Positions 1 to 10,391 of a stretch of 64,000 bases of DNA are shown piece after piece. A program made the translations under genes and the position numbers. This stretch comes from Salinicola salarius (GTDB taxonomy: Bacteria > Pseudomonadota > Gammaproteobacteria > Pseudomonadales > Halomonadaceae), in contig NZ_NHOU01000014.1 of NCBI RefSeq assembly GCF_002179555.1, positions 1 through 64,000 of the forward strand, read 5' to 3'. The notes under the pieces are model-generated. The model had not been told where the DNA came from, ran no database searches, and saw only the letters and a program-made list of their open reading frames with translations. The stretch's first letter is position 1. Every line of letters begins with the position of its first letter.

Positions 1-2
1 CG

Positions 3-868
<866 letters not shown>

Positions 869-995
869 GGAAGCGTCTACAGCTTGGGGGCATGGGGTGG
901 GCAGTAGAGTAAGAAAAGTTGGATGACGATGGATGGAAATGACTGCTTGTTGCTGACGCTTGCTACCTATTTGCTACCTAAAGCAAGGCACAACG

Positions 996-1035
996 AAAAA
1001 CCGCCACCCGGCATGATCCGTAAGTGGCGGTTTTT
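996..1035 (-). terminator. Rho-independent terminator downstream of tRNA-Pro
   Basis: Arms AAAAACCGCCAC (996-1007) and GTGGCGGTTTTT (1024-1035) pair perfectly around a 16-nt loop. Both strands end in a T tract, so it can act in both directions. It lies just past the tRNA 3' end. Confidence 0.85.
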
Positions 1036-1046
1036 CTTAATCTTTC

Positions 1047-1123
1047 TGGTCGGAGCGACAGGATTCGAACCTGCGACCTCTGCAACCCCATTGCAGCGCG
1101 CTACCAAGCTGCGCCACGCTCCG
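1047..1123 (-). tRNA. tRNA-Pro (anticodon GGG)
   Basis: A complete 77-nt cloverleaf on the minus strand. The acceptor arms are CGGAGCG / CGCTCCG, the D arm is GCGC...GCGC, the anticodon stem is CTGCA/TGCAG with loop ATGGGGT (anticodon GGG, reading CCC and CCU), and the T loop is GTTCGAATC. The discriminator A and the CCA end are encoded in the DNA (1047-1050). Its 3' end points toward the IS3 element, so the sequence between 868 and 1046 is a reasonable place to look for an integration scar, though no tRNA 3'-end duplicate is visible within the window. Confidence 0.95.
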
Positions 1124-1167
1124 GTTCCCACTGGTCTGTCAGTGACAGTCCCTGTGAAACGCTGCGT

Positions 1168-1196
1168 ATACTACCTTGCAGTTCGATAAATGAAAA
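1168..1196 (-). promoter_or_regulatory. Sigma-70-type promoter for tRNA-Pro
   Basis: On the minus strand: -35 TTTTCA (1191-1196), a 17-nt spacer, and -10 TAGTAT (1168-1173). A GC-rich stretch follows the -10 box, as in stable-RNA promoters under stringent control. It sits about 45 nt before the tRNA 5' end, with the right geometry and direction. Confidence 0.55.
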
Positions 1197-1337
1197 GCGC
1201 TTCTTAAGGCTTTTTTTTCAATCGCTTGCGAAAGCCTACCGATGCCGCTGCCAAGCGGAACCCCAGACCGTCATCGAAGCGCGCTGGCGTGAGAGTGTTG
1301 TCCCGATGCCAGCGGGGCTGTCGATCCGACTGGGCTG

Positions 1338-2792
1338 TTATAGCCACAGCAGCTTGATCAATCCAAGGCAGATCAGCGTGACCAGGATCGTGCCGGTGAG
1401 GTTGAGGAAGAAGCCGGCGCGAATCATCGACTGGATATTCATGTGGCCCGTCGCGAAGACAATGGCGTTGGGCGGCGTGGCCACCGGCATCATGAAGGCG
1501 CAGCTGGCGGCAATCGCGGCCGGCACGGTAATCAGTAACGGGTCGACGCCGAGTGACATGGCCAGTGCACCGAGTAGCGGCAGGAATGCTGCTGCGGTCG
1601 CTGTGTTCGAGGTCAGCTCGGTGAGGAAGATGATGACCAGCACGATGGCGCCGATCAGCAGGATGAGCGGCAACGTGCCGAAGACATTGAGCTGATTGGC
1701 GATCCAGTCCGCCAGGCCGGAGCCGCTGATGGTGCTGGCCAGGGCCAGACCGCCGCCGAACAGCAGCAGGATGCCCCAGGGCAGGTCTTTAGCATCTTCC
1801 CACAGCAGCAGCGGACGATACCGCTCGTTGCCGCTGGGAATCAGAAAGAGCGCGACACCCGCGAGCAGCGCGATCGAAGTGTCGGACAGCCATTCGACTC
1901 CCCAGTCGTTCAGAAGAGGCCGCGTTACCCAGGCCAGGGCGGCGAGCAGGAAGACGATTCCGACTCGTGCTTCCGCCGGGCTCAGCTTGCCAAGCTTGGC
2001 AAGCTCATCGCCGATGACGTTGCCGCTACCGTCGTCGAGCCGGAGCTTGAAGCCGCCGCGCGTCAGCCACCACCAGGCCACGATCATCATGGCAATGCTC
2101 ACCGGCAGGCCGACGACCATCCACTGCGCAAAGCCCAGCTCGATGTTCTGTTCGCTGGAGAGATAGCCCGCGAGAATGGCATTGGGAGGCGTACCGATGA
2201 GCGTGGCGATACCGCCGATACTGGCCGAGTAGGCGATGGCCAGCAGCAGTGCAGTGGCATAGCGCTTTACCTCGCCGGAATCGGCATTGGCGAAGAGGGA
2301 AACCACCGACATGCCGATGGGCAGCATCATGATGGCAGTGGCGGTGTTGGAGACCCACATGCTGATGAAGCCGGTTGCCAGCATGAAGCCGGCGATCTGT
2401 TGCTTGGGTTTCTGGCCGACGACGTTCAGAATGCGCAGCGCAATTCGCCGATGCAGGTTCCAGCGCTGCATGGCGATGCCCAGTAAAAAGCCGCCCAGGA
2501 ACAGGAAGATCGTCGGGTTGGCATAACTGGCAGCGGTGCCCTTGAGGTCGGCAATGCCGAGGGCGGGCGCCAGCGGGATGGGGAGTAGCGAGGTAGCCGG
2601 GATCGGAATGGCCTCGGTGGCCCACCAAGTCGCCAGCAGCAGGGCGAGCCCGACACAGTGCCAGGCGGCGGGCTCCATGCCGGCGGGCGCTGGCATGACT
2701 TGCGTCACGATGACCCAGAGGGGGCCGAGAACGAGGCCGATTCGAGCGGCTAGCGAGGGCGCGTTTGGCGCTTGATTCGAGGTTTCCGTCAC
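1338..2792 (-). CDS. DASS-family (SLC13-type) sodium:anion/dicarboxylate symporter
   Basis: Inner-membrane transporter of 484 residues with many hydrophobic segments. It carries the two SNT signature motifs of the divalent anion:sodium symporter family (SNTATAIMMLPIGMSV in the first half, SNTATAAAFLPLLGAL in the second), each followed by the PPNAI motif (GTPPNAILAG and ATPPNAIVFA). These form the substrate and sodium sites in VcINDY-type proteins. Substrates in the family are C4-dicarboxylates, citrate or sulfate; the sequence alone does not decide. The start is GTG with AAGGA about 8 nt upstream. It is transcribed away from cysQ, which leaves open a sulfur link, but adjacency is the only hint. 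Confidence 0.88.
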   Translation of the reverse strand: MTETSNQAPNAPSLAARIGLVLGPLWVIVTQVMPAPAGMEPAAWHCVGLALLLATWWATEAIPIPATSLLPIPLAPALGIADLKGTAASYANPTIFLFLGGFLLGIAMQRWNLHRRIALRILNVVGQKPKQQIAGFMLATGFISMWVSNTATAIMMLPIGMSVVSLFANADSGEVKRYATALLLAIAYSASIGGIATLIGTPPNAILAGYLSSEQNIELGFAQWMVVGLPVSIAMMIVAWWWLTRGGFKLRLDDGSGNVIGDELAKLGKLSPAEARVGIVFLLAALAWVTRPLLNDWGVEWLSDTSIALLAGVALFLIPSGNERYRPLLLWEDAKDLPWGILLLFGGGLALASTISGSGLADWIANQLNVFGTLPLILLIGAIVLVIIFLTELTSNTATAAAFLPLLGALAMSLGVDPLLITVPAAIAASCAFMMPVATPPNAIVFATGHMNIQSMIRAGFFLNLTGTILVTLICLGLIKLLWL

Positions 2793-2982
2793 GTGACGTC
2801 CTTTTTCGAGAGGCTTGAACCCTTTCTATTCTACTTAAGACGTAGAGCGTCCTGAGAGGACCGCGACTTAGCCTTTGGTCTAATATGGGGCCATGGGCGG
2901 GATACTTGCCCTCTGAACGCGCTCATGCGCGACGGCTTGTTTATCGAATTCGCCATTGAATTTCCCAGTAAAGAGCAGGTCC

Positions 2983-3789
2983 ATGACGACATCTCTGCAT
3001 TCACTCATCGCGCCTCTCGTGTCGCTGTCCCGTGAAGCCGGGGCAGCGATCGAGGCGATCGGACGAGACGCCTTCGATACCCAGCGCAAGGCGGATGACA
3101 GCCCGGTAACGGCTGCTGACCTGGCGGCTCATCAGGTCATCGTTCAGGGTTTGCCATCGATCGGCTGTCGCGATTGGCCAATTCTGTCCGAGGAGTCGGC
3201 CTCGATTCCCTGGTCGGAGCGCCGGAACTGGTCCACTTACTGGTTGGTCGATCCGCTGGACGGCACCAAAGAATTCATTCGGGGTTCCGATCAATACACC
3301 GTCAATGTGGCATTGATCGACCGGAACCAACCCGTGCTGGGCGTCGTCGAGAAGCCCCGTACTGGCGAGGTCTGGATCGGTGAGCCGGCTCGGGGAGCCT
3401 GGTATCAGGCTGGTGTCGATGAGCCCTGGCAAACCTTGCAGGTTCGCGATTCCCTGCCGTTGCGTCTGGTGGTCAGCCGTTTTCATCGCGGCGCGAGCAC
3501 CCGTCGCCTGATCGAGTCACTGCCCGATGTCGAAGTCGAGGAGTTGGGAAGTTCGCTCAAGTGTTGTCGCGTGGCCGAAGGGCTTGCGGATCTCTACCCC
3601 CGGTTCGGCCCTACCAGCGAGTGGGATACCGCCGCGGCCCAAGCCGTCGTCGAAGGGGCCGGCGGTCATCTCGTGGACTGCGAAGCGTGGGAACCGCTGC
3701 GCTACAACACTCAGGACAGCTTGCTGAACCCGGCCTTCGTGGCATGCGCTTCCCTGGACGGAGCCTGGCGACCTTTCTGGGCATGCTGA
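2983..3789 (+). CDS. cysQ: 3'(2'),5'-bisphosphate nucleotidase CysQ
   Basis: Hydrolyses 3'-phosphoadenosine 5'-phosphate to AMP and phosphate, removing the by-product of PAPS reduction during sulfate assimilation. It is a member of the Li+-sensitive phosphatase / inositol monophosphatase superfamily. Metal-site motifs are visible: SEES (about 69-72), DPLDGTKEF (D90, D93) and WDTAAAQAVVEGAGG near the C terminus. Length is 268 residues, against about 246 in E. coli. An in-frame TTG lies upstream at 2956, but the ATG at 2983 is preceded by AGCAGG and starts where family members do. Confidence 0.92.
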   Translation: MTTSLHSLIAPLVSLSREAGAAIEAIGRDAFDTQRKADDSPVTAADLAAHQVIVQGLPSIGCRDWPILSEESASIPWSERRNWSTYWLVDPLDGTKEFIRGSDQYTVNVALIDRNQPVLGVVEKPRTGEVWIGEPARGAWYQAGVDEPWQTLQVRDSLPLRLVVSRFHRGASTRRLIESLPDVEVEELGSSLKCCRVAEGLADLYPRFGPTSEWDTAAAQAVVEGAGGHLVDCEAWEPLRYNTQDSLLNPAFVACASLDGAWRPFWAC

Positions 3790-3943
3790 GCCCGCGCCAG
3801 CCCGAGGTCGAGAAACACGCCAGTCGAGATCGAGAAAGTAGGTGTGCCCCGTGGATGCTGTTACCCTGCGGGTTGCGCCGAAATGGCAACAGCTCCTGGC
3901 TATCTATACATCCTCTACATCACCAGAAGGCGGCTTCTCTTTC

Positions 3944-4444
3944 ATGTCGTTGTCTCTTGCGGCGGGGCTTTCCGTCCTCGCCATCCTGATTATTGTTTCT
4001 CTCGCTGCTTATGCCTGGCGCCTGTGGCGTGAGGTCGAGCGGCGAAAGGCGTTTCGGGCCGCTGAAATTGCTCGCGCCAATCAAAATTGTATCGATAGCT
4101 TGAGTGCTCTGTCGCAGGCCATGGTCGAGCGCCAGGTGGATATGGTGGAAGGGGCGTTACGTTGCAAGGTGCTGCTCGATATCATCGATAACCGCCTGGT
4201 GGAGCGGGATGCGTGGCGAGTGCTTGGCGAGGTGCAGTCCGAGGCGGAATCGCTGCATACGCACCAGGCGCGTCGTGAGCTGTCGCCGCGCGAACGCCAC
4301 CGCGAGGATCTCGTTCGTGAGGAGATCGCTCAGCGACACGACGGCAGGCTCCACCTCGCAGCGATCGAGCTTCAGGCCTTTTGCCTGGATTGGGCCCAGA
4401 CCACCAGTGCCAGCTCCAGCGCCCATGTCAGCTCCAGGAAGTAA
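3944..4444 (+). CDS. DUF2489-family membrane-anchored protein of unknown function
   Basis: 166 residues: one N-terminal hydrophobic segment (about residues 3-22, LAAGLSVLAILIIVSLAAYA) followed by a charged, helical cytoplasmic part. It resembles the DUF2489 family of gammaproteobacteria, for which I know no established function. Seen: a type-II single-pass layout, CIDSLSALSQAMVERQVDMV and a conserved CLDW near the C terminus. A GTG at 3842 would add 34 residues but places a polar extension before the membrane segment, so the ATG at 3944 was chosen. It lies about 150 nt downstream of cysQ. Confidence 0.7.
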   Translation: MSLSLAAGLSVLAILIIVSLAAYAWRLWREVERRKAFRAAEIARANQNCIDSLSALSQAMVERQVDMVEGALRCKVLLDIIDNRLVERDAWRVLGEVQSEAESLHTHQARRELSPRERHREDLVREEIAQRHDGRLHLAAIELQAFCLDWAQTTSASSSAHVSSRK

Positions 4445-4848
4445 CACGAGCATCCTTTCATTGAAGAAGAGAGAAGGGGCTGAGAGGTTCTGGTGTCGTT
4501 CGCCGGGTGGAAGAAAGGGCAAGGCTTGTCTGGCTAAAGGATAGGGTCAGGAACGCGAAGTTTTTGCTAATCCCCTTTGCCAATCTTGGAAATGGTGCTA
4601 AAAAAGAACAGTGTGTCCCGACACGGGTTTGCATCTCGGGCTGGAATCGATAATGCTGTTATGGAGCTGCAAAGAAAAGGGACAATGGGAACATTGACCA
4701 CTGCTCAAGTCGACGCGCATGACGGTCGCCGAGAGATTTCTTTGTCGTTGGAGAAGGAACGTCTTTCTCTTGACGAATTCGGCTTCTATACTCGAAGCCG
4801 CTGGGTAACGCCCGTTACGACTAGCGCTGTGTTAAGAAGGAGTCTTAC
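4445..4848 (+). promoter_or_regulatory. Intergenic region with leader of the OmpA-like lipoprotein gene
   Basis: About 400 bases with no convincing gene. A 91-codon open frame (4577-4852) has no ribosome site or recognisable product and runs into the next gene, so it was not called. A TATACT hexamer at 4787-4792 could be the -10 box for the following gene, though no good -35 box lies 17 nt upstream. AAGGAG at about 4837-4842 is a strong ribosome site for the ATG at 4849. Confidence 0.4.
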
Positions 4849-5730
4849 ATGAAAAAATCAACGACTGGCTTGCTACTGGGTTCCGCTCTGGTAGTCGGTC
4901 TTTCTGGCTGTGCCAGTTCCGGTATGGAATCCACTGGCAGCTCGTCCGATCAGGCTTGGTATCAGTCTCCGTTCGTCTGCGGCATTGCCGGCGGTCTGAT
5001 CGGTGGTGGTGTCGGTTACGCTACTAGCGGCGATTCCGATGAAGACACTGGTGCCGCGATTGGTGGTGTTGCTGGCGCGACTGCCGGCGCGCTGCTGTGT
5101 GCCGACTACTCTTCGGACGTCATGGACAGCGATGGCGACGGCGTGCCCGACGATCGCGACCAGTGCCCGAACACGCCGGCTGGCGTAGCGGTTGATGCCG
5201 TTGGCTGCCCGCTCGACACCGACGGTGACGGCGTGCCGGACTACATGGACCAGTGCCCGGGAACGCCGGCCGGTGTTGAAGTCAACGCCCAGGGCTGCCC
5301 GCTGGATTCCGACGGTGACGGCGTGCCGGACTATCAGGACCAGTGCCCGGATACCCCGGCTGGTGCCGAAGTCAACTCCTTGGGCTGCGTGGAAGATCTC
5401 GTCCTGCGTGACGTCAACTTTGAGTTCGACTCCGCTCAGCTGACGGCCAACGCCGAAGCTATCCTAGATGGCGTATCCGAGAAGCTGATGACCAACGACC
5501 AGCTGCGCATCCGTCTTGAAGGCCACACCGACTCCGTCGGTCCTGCTGCCTACAATAAGGAACTGTCCCAGCGTCGTGCCGATTCCGTGAAATCCTACCT
5601 GGTCAACAAGGGTTTCTCCGCGGATAACATCACCACTATCGGTTACGGTGAAGAGCAGCCGGTTGCCAGCAACGATACCGCTGAAGGCCGTGCTCAGAAC
5701 CGTCGCGTCGAACTGGGTGAGTGGGAATAA
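4849..5730 (+). CDS. OmpA-family lipoprotein with glycine-zipper and three TSP3-type repeats
   Basis: Predicted outer-membrane lipoprotein of 293 residues that likely ties the outer membrane to peptidoglycan. Order: lipoprotein signal with lipobox LSGC (Cys about 21); a glycine-zipper segment (about 45-82, GGLIGGGVGYATSG and IGGVAGATAGALL) that may enter the membrane; three 30-residue thrombospondin type-3 repeats starting DSDGDGVPD, each with paired cysteines and Asp-rich calcium-binding loops; then a C-terminal OmpA domain (about 190-290) with the diaminopimelate-binding pattern EGHTDSVG...QRRADSVKSYL. It ends at a strong terminator, so it appears monocistronic. OprF and other OmpA-like proteins share the same parts. 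Confidence 0.9.
   Translation: MKKSTTGLLLGSALVVGLSGCASSGMESTGSSSDQAWYQSPFVCGIAGGLIGGGVGYATSGDSDEDTGAAIGGVAGATAGALLCADYSSDVMDSDGDGVPDDRDQCPNTPAGVAVDAVGCPLDTDGDGVPDYMDQCPGTPAGVEVNAQGCPLDSDGDGVPDYQDQCPDTPAGAEVNSLGCVEDLVLRDVNFEFDSAQLTANAEAILDGVSEKLMTNDQLRIRLEGHTDSVGPAAYNKELSQRRADSVKSYLVNKGFSADNITTIGYGEEQPVASNDTAEGRAQNRRVELGEWE
5125..5394 (+). repeat. Three tandem 90-bp repeats coding for TSP3 units
   Basis: Units start at 5125, 5215 and 5305, each coding 30 residues of the form D-x-DGDGVPD-xx-DQCP-x-TPAG...GC. Units 2 and 3 are the most alike at DNA level. The regular period suggests duplication, with possible unit-number variation between strains. Confidence 0.85.
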
Positions 5731-5760
5731 GCTTTATCCCGACACGCTGTTCACGTGATC

Positions 5761-5791
5761 ATGAGGGCGCCTTCGGGCGCCCTCATTGTTT
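5761..5791 (+). terminator. Rho-independent terminator after the OmpA-like gene
   Basis: Perfect stem ATGAGGGCGCC (5761-5771), loop TTCG, then GGCGCCCTCAT (5776-5786), followed by TGTTT. The remaining bases up to the thrS start at 6039 show no further gene or clear structure. Confidence 0.85.
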
Positions 5792-6038
5792 GTGGCCTTG
5801 GAACGTCTTTTAGACTTGCTTGCCATCGGCCACGAGTCGCTGCCCATGGATGGCAAAGTGCCTTTCTCGCTGCTAGTCTACTTCCCCCACGATCACCGAT
5901 AGAGATCGTAAGGTCGTATCTCATGCGCATCCGCTGGCCTGCCCGTATGCAGACCTGCCGCGAAGGAGATGTTCCTGCCTATTAATCGAGTTCATGTGAT
6001 CCTTGGTGTGGACCACCACTGAACGTAAGGATGTTTTC

Positions 6039-7949
6039 ATGCCCATTGTGACGCTGCCTGATGGCAGTCAGAGAAGCTTTGAAGAGCCTATTACCGTCAT
6101 GCAACTGGCCGAGTCCATCGGACCCGGGCTCGCCAAGGCGTGTGTTGCCGGCAAGATAGACGGCATTGAAGTCGACGCAGCCGACATCATCGATCATGAC
6201 GCCGAAGTGGCTATCTTGACCGCCCGCGATGAGGAAGGGGTGGCCATCATTCGCCATTCCTGTGCTCATTTGCTGGGACACGCGATCAAGCAGTTGTACC
6301 CGAACGCCAAGATGGCGATCGGCCCGGTCATCGATGATGGCTTCTACTACGACGTCGACTTCGGAGAATCCATTTCTTCGGAAGATCTGGAAGCCATCGA
6401 AGCGCGAATGAAATCGTTGATCGACCAGGAGTACGACGTCGTTCGCGAGTACGTCGATCAGGCAAAGGCGCTCTCGACATTTGCGTCGAGGGAAGAGCCA
6501 TACAAGCGCGAGATCGTCGAAGGTATTCCTGAAGGAGAGGCGATTCGTCTCTACCATCACCAGGAATACATCGATATGTGCCGCGGGCCTCACGTACCCA
6601 ATACACGGCACCTCAAGGCATTCAAGCTGACCAAGCTGGCTGGAGCCTACTGGCGTGGTGATGCGTCGAAGCCCATGTTGACGCGAATCTACGGCACGGC
6701 GTGGGCTGACAAGAAGTCCCTCAAGGCATATCTGCTGCGCCTCGAGGAAGCCGAGAAGCGTGATCACCGTAAATTAGCACGGCGATTCGACTTCTTCCAC
6801 ATGCAGGAAGAAGCGCCCGGCATGGTGTTCTGGCATCCCCGTGGCTGGACGCTATGGCAGATTGTCGAGCAGTACATGCGTGACGTGTACAAGCGCAGCG
6901 GGTATCAGGAGATCAAGTGCCCGCAGATCATGGATGTGTCGCTCTGGAAAAAATCCGGGCACTGGGACAATTACGCGGAGAACATGTTCTTCACCGAGTC
7001 GGAAAAGCGTGAATATGCGCTAAAGCCGATGAATTGCCCGGGGCATGTCCAGGTCTTCAATTCCGGATTGCGCAGCTACCGCGAGCTACCGATTCGCTAT
7101 GGGGAGTTCGGTGGCTGTCATCGCAACGAGCCTTCTGGCGCGCTACACGGTATCATGCGGGTCCGGGCATTCACGCAGGATGACGGTCACGTCTTCTGTA
7201 CCGAAGGGCAGATAGAATCTGAAGTGACGGCGTTCCACCGTCAGGCGCTCCAGGTTTACGGTGATTTCGGTTTCGAGGACATCGCCGTGAAGATCGCGCT
7301 GCGGCCTGACAAGCGCCTCGGCAGCGATGAAACGTGGGATCGTGCCGAAGGGGCGCTGAGGGCTGCGTTGGGCAACTGCGATGTTCAGTGGCAGGAGCTG
7401 CCGGGCGAGGGGGCGTTCTACGGGCCCAAGATCGAGTATCACATGAAGGACTGCCTGGGGCGGGAGTGGCAGGTCGGTACCATGCAGGTCGATTTCATGA
7501 TGCCCAGTCGTCTGGGGGCGCAGTACGTCGCCGAGGACGGATCCCGCCAGACGCCCGTGATGTTGCATCGGGCGATCGTGGGGTCGATGGAGCGTTTCAT
7601 CGGCATCCTGATCGAACATTACGCCGGGGCCTTGCCTTTATGGCTCTCTCCGGTCCAAGCTGTAGTGCTCAATATCACGGATGCTCAGCGTGATTATGCC
7701 GAAAATCTCTCCAAAAGCTTGCGTGAAGCGGGTTTCCGGGTCGAGTCGGACTTGAGGAATGAGAAAATCGGCTTTAAAATTCGCGAGCATACGCTGCAGA
7801 AGATTCCTTATCTGCTGGTTGTCGGCGATAAGGAAGTCGAATCGGGTGCCGTTGCAGTGCGTACTCGATCCGGCGAGGATCTGGGTTCCCTGTCCGTCGA
7901 TGATCTGAAAGGACATCTTCAACAGGCCGACCAACCGGGTCAGCACTGA
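6039..7949 (+). CDS. thrS: Threonyl-tRNA synthetase
   Basis: Charges tRNA-Thr; cytoplasmic dimer. 636 residues, against 642 in E. coli. Domains: TGS (about 1-60), editing domain with [10 protein letters not shown] (about 70-225), class II catalytic core with the zinc ligands in [21 protein letters not shown] and [14 protein letters not shown], and a C-terminal anticodon-binding domain ending [19 protein letters not shown]. The ATG at 6039 has AAGG 8 nt upstream; an earlier GTG at 6003 is less likely. First gene of the conserved thrS-infC-rpmI-rplT-pheST-ihfA run, with infC 34 nt downstream. Confidence 0.97.
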   Translation: MPIVTLPDGSQRSFEEPITVMQLAESIGPGLAKACVAGKIDGIEVDAADIIDHDAEVAILTARDEEGVAIIRHSCAHLLGHAIKQLYPNAKMAIGPVIDDGFYYDVDFGESISSEDLEAIEARMKSLIDQEYDVVREYVDQAKALSTFASREEPYKREIVEGIPEGEAIRLYHHQEYIDMCRGPHVPNTRHLKAFKLTKLAGAYWRGDASKPMLTRIYGTAWADKKSLKAYLLRLEEAEKRDHRKLARRFDFFHMQEEAPGMVFWHPRGWTLWQIVEQYMRDVYKRSGYQEIKCPQIMDVSLWKKSGHWDNYAENMFFTESEKREYALKPMNCPGHVQVFNSGLRSYRELPIRYGEFGGCHRNEPSGALHGIMRVRAFTQDDGHVFCTEGQIESEVTAFHRQALQVYGDFGFEDIAVKIALRPDKRLGSDETWDRAEGALRAALGNCDVQWQELPGEGAFYGPKIEYHMKDCLGREWQVGTMQVDFMMPSRLGAQYVAEDGSRQTPVMLHRAIVGSMERFIGILIEHYAGALPLWLSPVQAVVLNITDAQRDYAENLSKSLREAGFRVESDLRNEKIGFKIREHTLQKIPYLLVVGDKEVESGAVAVRTRSGEDLGSLSVDDLKGHLQQADQPGQH

Positions 7950-7983
7950 GCAGCAACGTTAATCGCCAGATGGAGATCTAACG

Positions 7984-8523
7984 ATCAAGCGTAATAATCA
8001 GCGCGGGCGCCCTCAGGAAAAGCGCGCGCCCATAAACGACCGTATTCGTGCAGACGAAGTTCGCCTTATCGATGCCGAGGGTGAACAGGTGGGAGTCGTT
8101 CCCATGCAGGAGGCGCTCGAACGCGCCGAGGAAGCCGGTATGGATCTCGTCCAGATTTCCAATGCCGATCCTATCGTCTGTAAAATCATGGACTACGGCA
8201 AGTTCCTCTTCGAGCAGAAAAAGCAGAAGTCTGCTCAGAAGAAGAAAACCAAACAGATCCAGGTCAAGGAAGTGAAATTCCGTCCTGGCACGGACGAGGG
8301 CGATTATCAGGTGAAGTTGAAAAACCTGATTCGTTTCCTCGAAGGTGGCGACAAGGGTAAGGTCACCCTGCGCTTCCGTGGTCGTGAAATGGCACACCAG
8401 GACATCGGTCGCCGACTGATGGAACGGATTGCCGCCGACCTGGAGGAGCTGGCTGCTGTCGAGTCCTTCCCCAAGATGGAAGGCCGTCAGATGATCATGA
8501 TTCTTGCGCCCAAGAAGAAGTGA
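7984..8523 (+). CDS. infC: Translation initiation factor IF-3, non-AUG start (ATC)
   Basis: Binds the 30S subunit, blocks premature subunit joining and rejects non-canonical start codons. The conserved frame runs well upstream of any ATG, GTG or TTG that would give a full protein: residues [17 protein letters not shown] lie before the first GTG at 8089. The best start is ATC at 7984 ([12 protein letters not shown]...), with GGAG at 7972-7975, 8 nt away; this gives 179 residues against 180 in E. coli. ACG at 7981 is a less likely alternative. IF-3 genes are known to start at AUU in E. coli, which lets IF-3 repress its own synthesis. The C-terminal domain ([38 protein letters not shown]) is typical. 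Confidence 0.95.
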   Translation: MKRNNQRGRPQEKRAPINDRIRADEVRLIDAEGEQVGVVPMQEALERAEEAGMDLVQISNADPIVCKIMDYGKFLFEQKKQKSAQKKKTKQIQVKEVKFRPGTDEGDYQVKLKNLIRFLEGGDKGKVTLRFRGREMAHQDIGRRLMERIAADLEELAAVESFPKMEGRQMIMILAPKKK

Positions 8524-8544
8524 TCCGCGGGCAAGTCGAACGGG

Positions 8545-8575
8545 AAACGACGAGCGTCATCGCTCGTCGTTTTCG
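8545..8575 (+). terminator. Terminator-like hairpin between infC and rpmI
   Basis: Perfect 12-bp stem AAACGACGAGCG (8545-8556), loop TCAT, CGCTCGTCGTTT (8561-8572), ending in a short T run (GTTTTC). It sits in the 92-nt gap before rpmI, so it may attenuate or uncouple rpmI-rplT from infC rather than end the operon. Confidence 0.6.
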
Positions 8576-8615
8576 GCCTCGGGTTTTCTAAAAAAGAGCG
8601 GAGTGGAGTTTTCCC

Positions 8616-8810
8616 ATGCCGAAAATCAAGAGTAACAGTGGCGCTGCCAAGCGCTTCAAGAAGACTGGTAACGGCTTCAAGCACAAGCAGTCTTTTCGTA
8701 GTCACATCCTGACCAAAAAGTCTACCAAGCGTAAGCGTCAGTTGCGCGGGATGAAGCAGGTACACGCTGCCGACAAGCAGCTCGTTACCCGCATGCTGCC
8801 CAACCTGTAA
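8616..8810 (+). CDS. rpmI: 50S ribosomal protein L35
   Basis: Small basic ribosomal protein of 64 residues with the family pattern [20 protein letters not shown] and [16 protein letters not shown]. It packs in the core of the 50S subunit. Start ATG at 8616 with GGAG about 8 nt upstream. Followed by rplT after 36 nt, the usual pair. In E. coli, L20 represses this pair by binding the leader; the hairpin just upstream is a candidate for a comparable control region. Confidence 0.97.
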   Translation: MPKIKSNSGAAKRFKKTGNGFKHKQSFRSHILTKKSTKRKRQLRGMKQVHAADKQLVTRMLPNL

Positions 8811-8846
8811 CACTTGGTCGTCAGTTTTTAACGTCAGGAGAGTACT

Positions 8847-9197
8847 ATGTCTCGCGTCAAGCGTGGTGTCGTCGCACGTCGTCGTCACAAGAAGATCATG
8901 AAGCAGGCCAAGGGTTACTATGGTGCGCGTTCGCGTGTTTTCCGCGTAGCCAAGCAGGCCGTCATCAAAGCCGGTCAGTATGCCTATCGTGACCGCCGCC
9001 AGCGTAAGCGCCAGTTCCGCGCTCTGTGGATCACGCGTATCAACGCGGCAGCTCGTGTCAATGGCATGTCCTACAGCCGTTTCGTGGCAGGTCTGAAAAA
9101 GGCCGGTATTGAAATCGACCGTAAGGTGCTGGCTGATCTGGCCGTTCACGAGAAAGCGACGTTCGCCGCAATCGTCGAGAAAGCCAAAGCTGCATAA
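8847..9197 (+). CDS. rplT: 50S ribosomal protein L20
   Basis: Binds 23S rRNA early in 50S assembly and, in E. coli, represses rpmI-rplT. 116 residues with the basic N-terminal arm ([20 protein letters not shown]) and the globular part ([20 protein letters not shown]). Ribosome site AGGAG before the ATG. A strong terminator follows at 9242. Confidence 0.97.
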   Translation: MSRVKRGVVARRRHKKIMKQAKGYYGARSRVFRVAKQAVIKAGQYAYRDRRQRKRQFRALWITRINAAARVNGMSYSRFVAGLKKAGIEIDRKVLADLAVHEKATFAAIVEKAKAA

Positions 9198-9241
9198 CAG
9201 GTCATTTTGCCCTGCGAGGGCGATGAGTCATGTGACCTATC

Positions 9242-9276
9242 CAGGGGAAGAGCAGCTGCTCTTCCCCTGTTTTTTT
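9242..9276 (+). terminator. Rho-independent terminator after rplT
   Basis: Arms CAGGGGAAGAGCA and TGCTCTTCCCCTG pair around a 2-base loop (9242-9269), followed by seven T residues. It separates rplT from pheS and may attenuate pheST. No Phe-rich leader peptide like E. coli pheM is visible between here and 9344. Confidence 0.88.
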
Positions 9277-9319
9277 ATACTGCATCGCCGCGTCGTTCGT
9301 GACCGACGGCGCTGCGTAA

Positions 9320-10363
<1,044 letters not shown>

Positions 10364-10391
10364 ATCCGTCGCCCAGTCAAGGAGTATCAAG

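Noticed and set aside
4577-4852. 91-codon open frame upstream of the OmpA-like gene
   Set aside because: No ribosome site, no recognisable domain, runs into the start of a clear gene, and sits over its promoter region.
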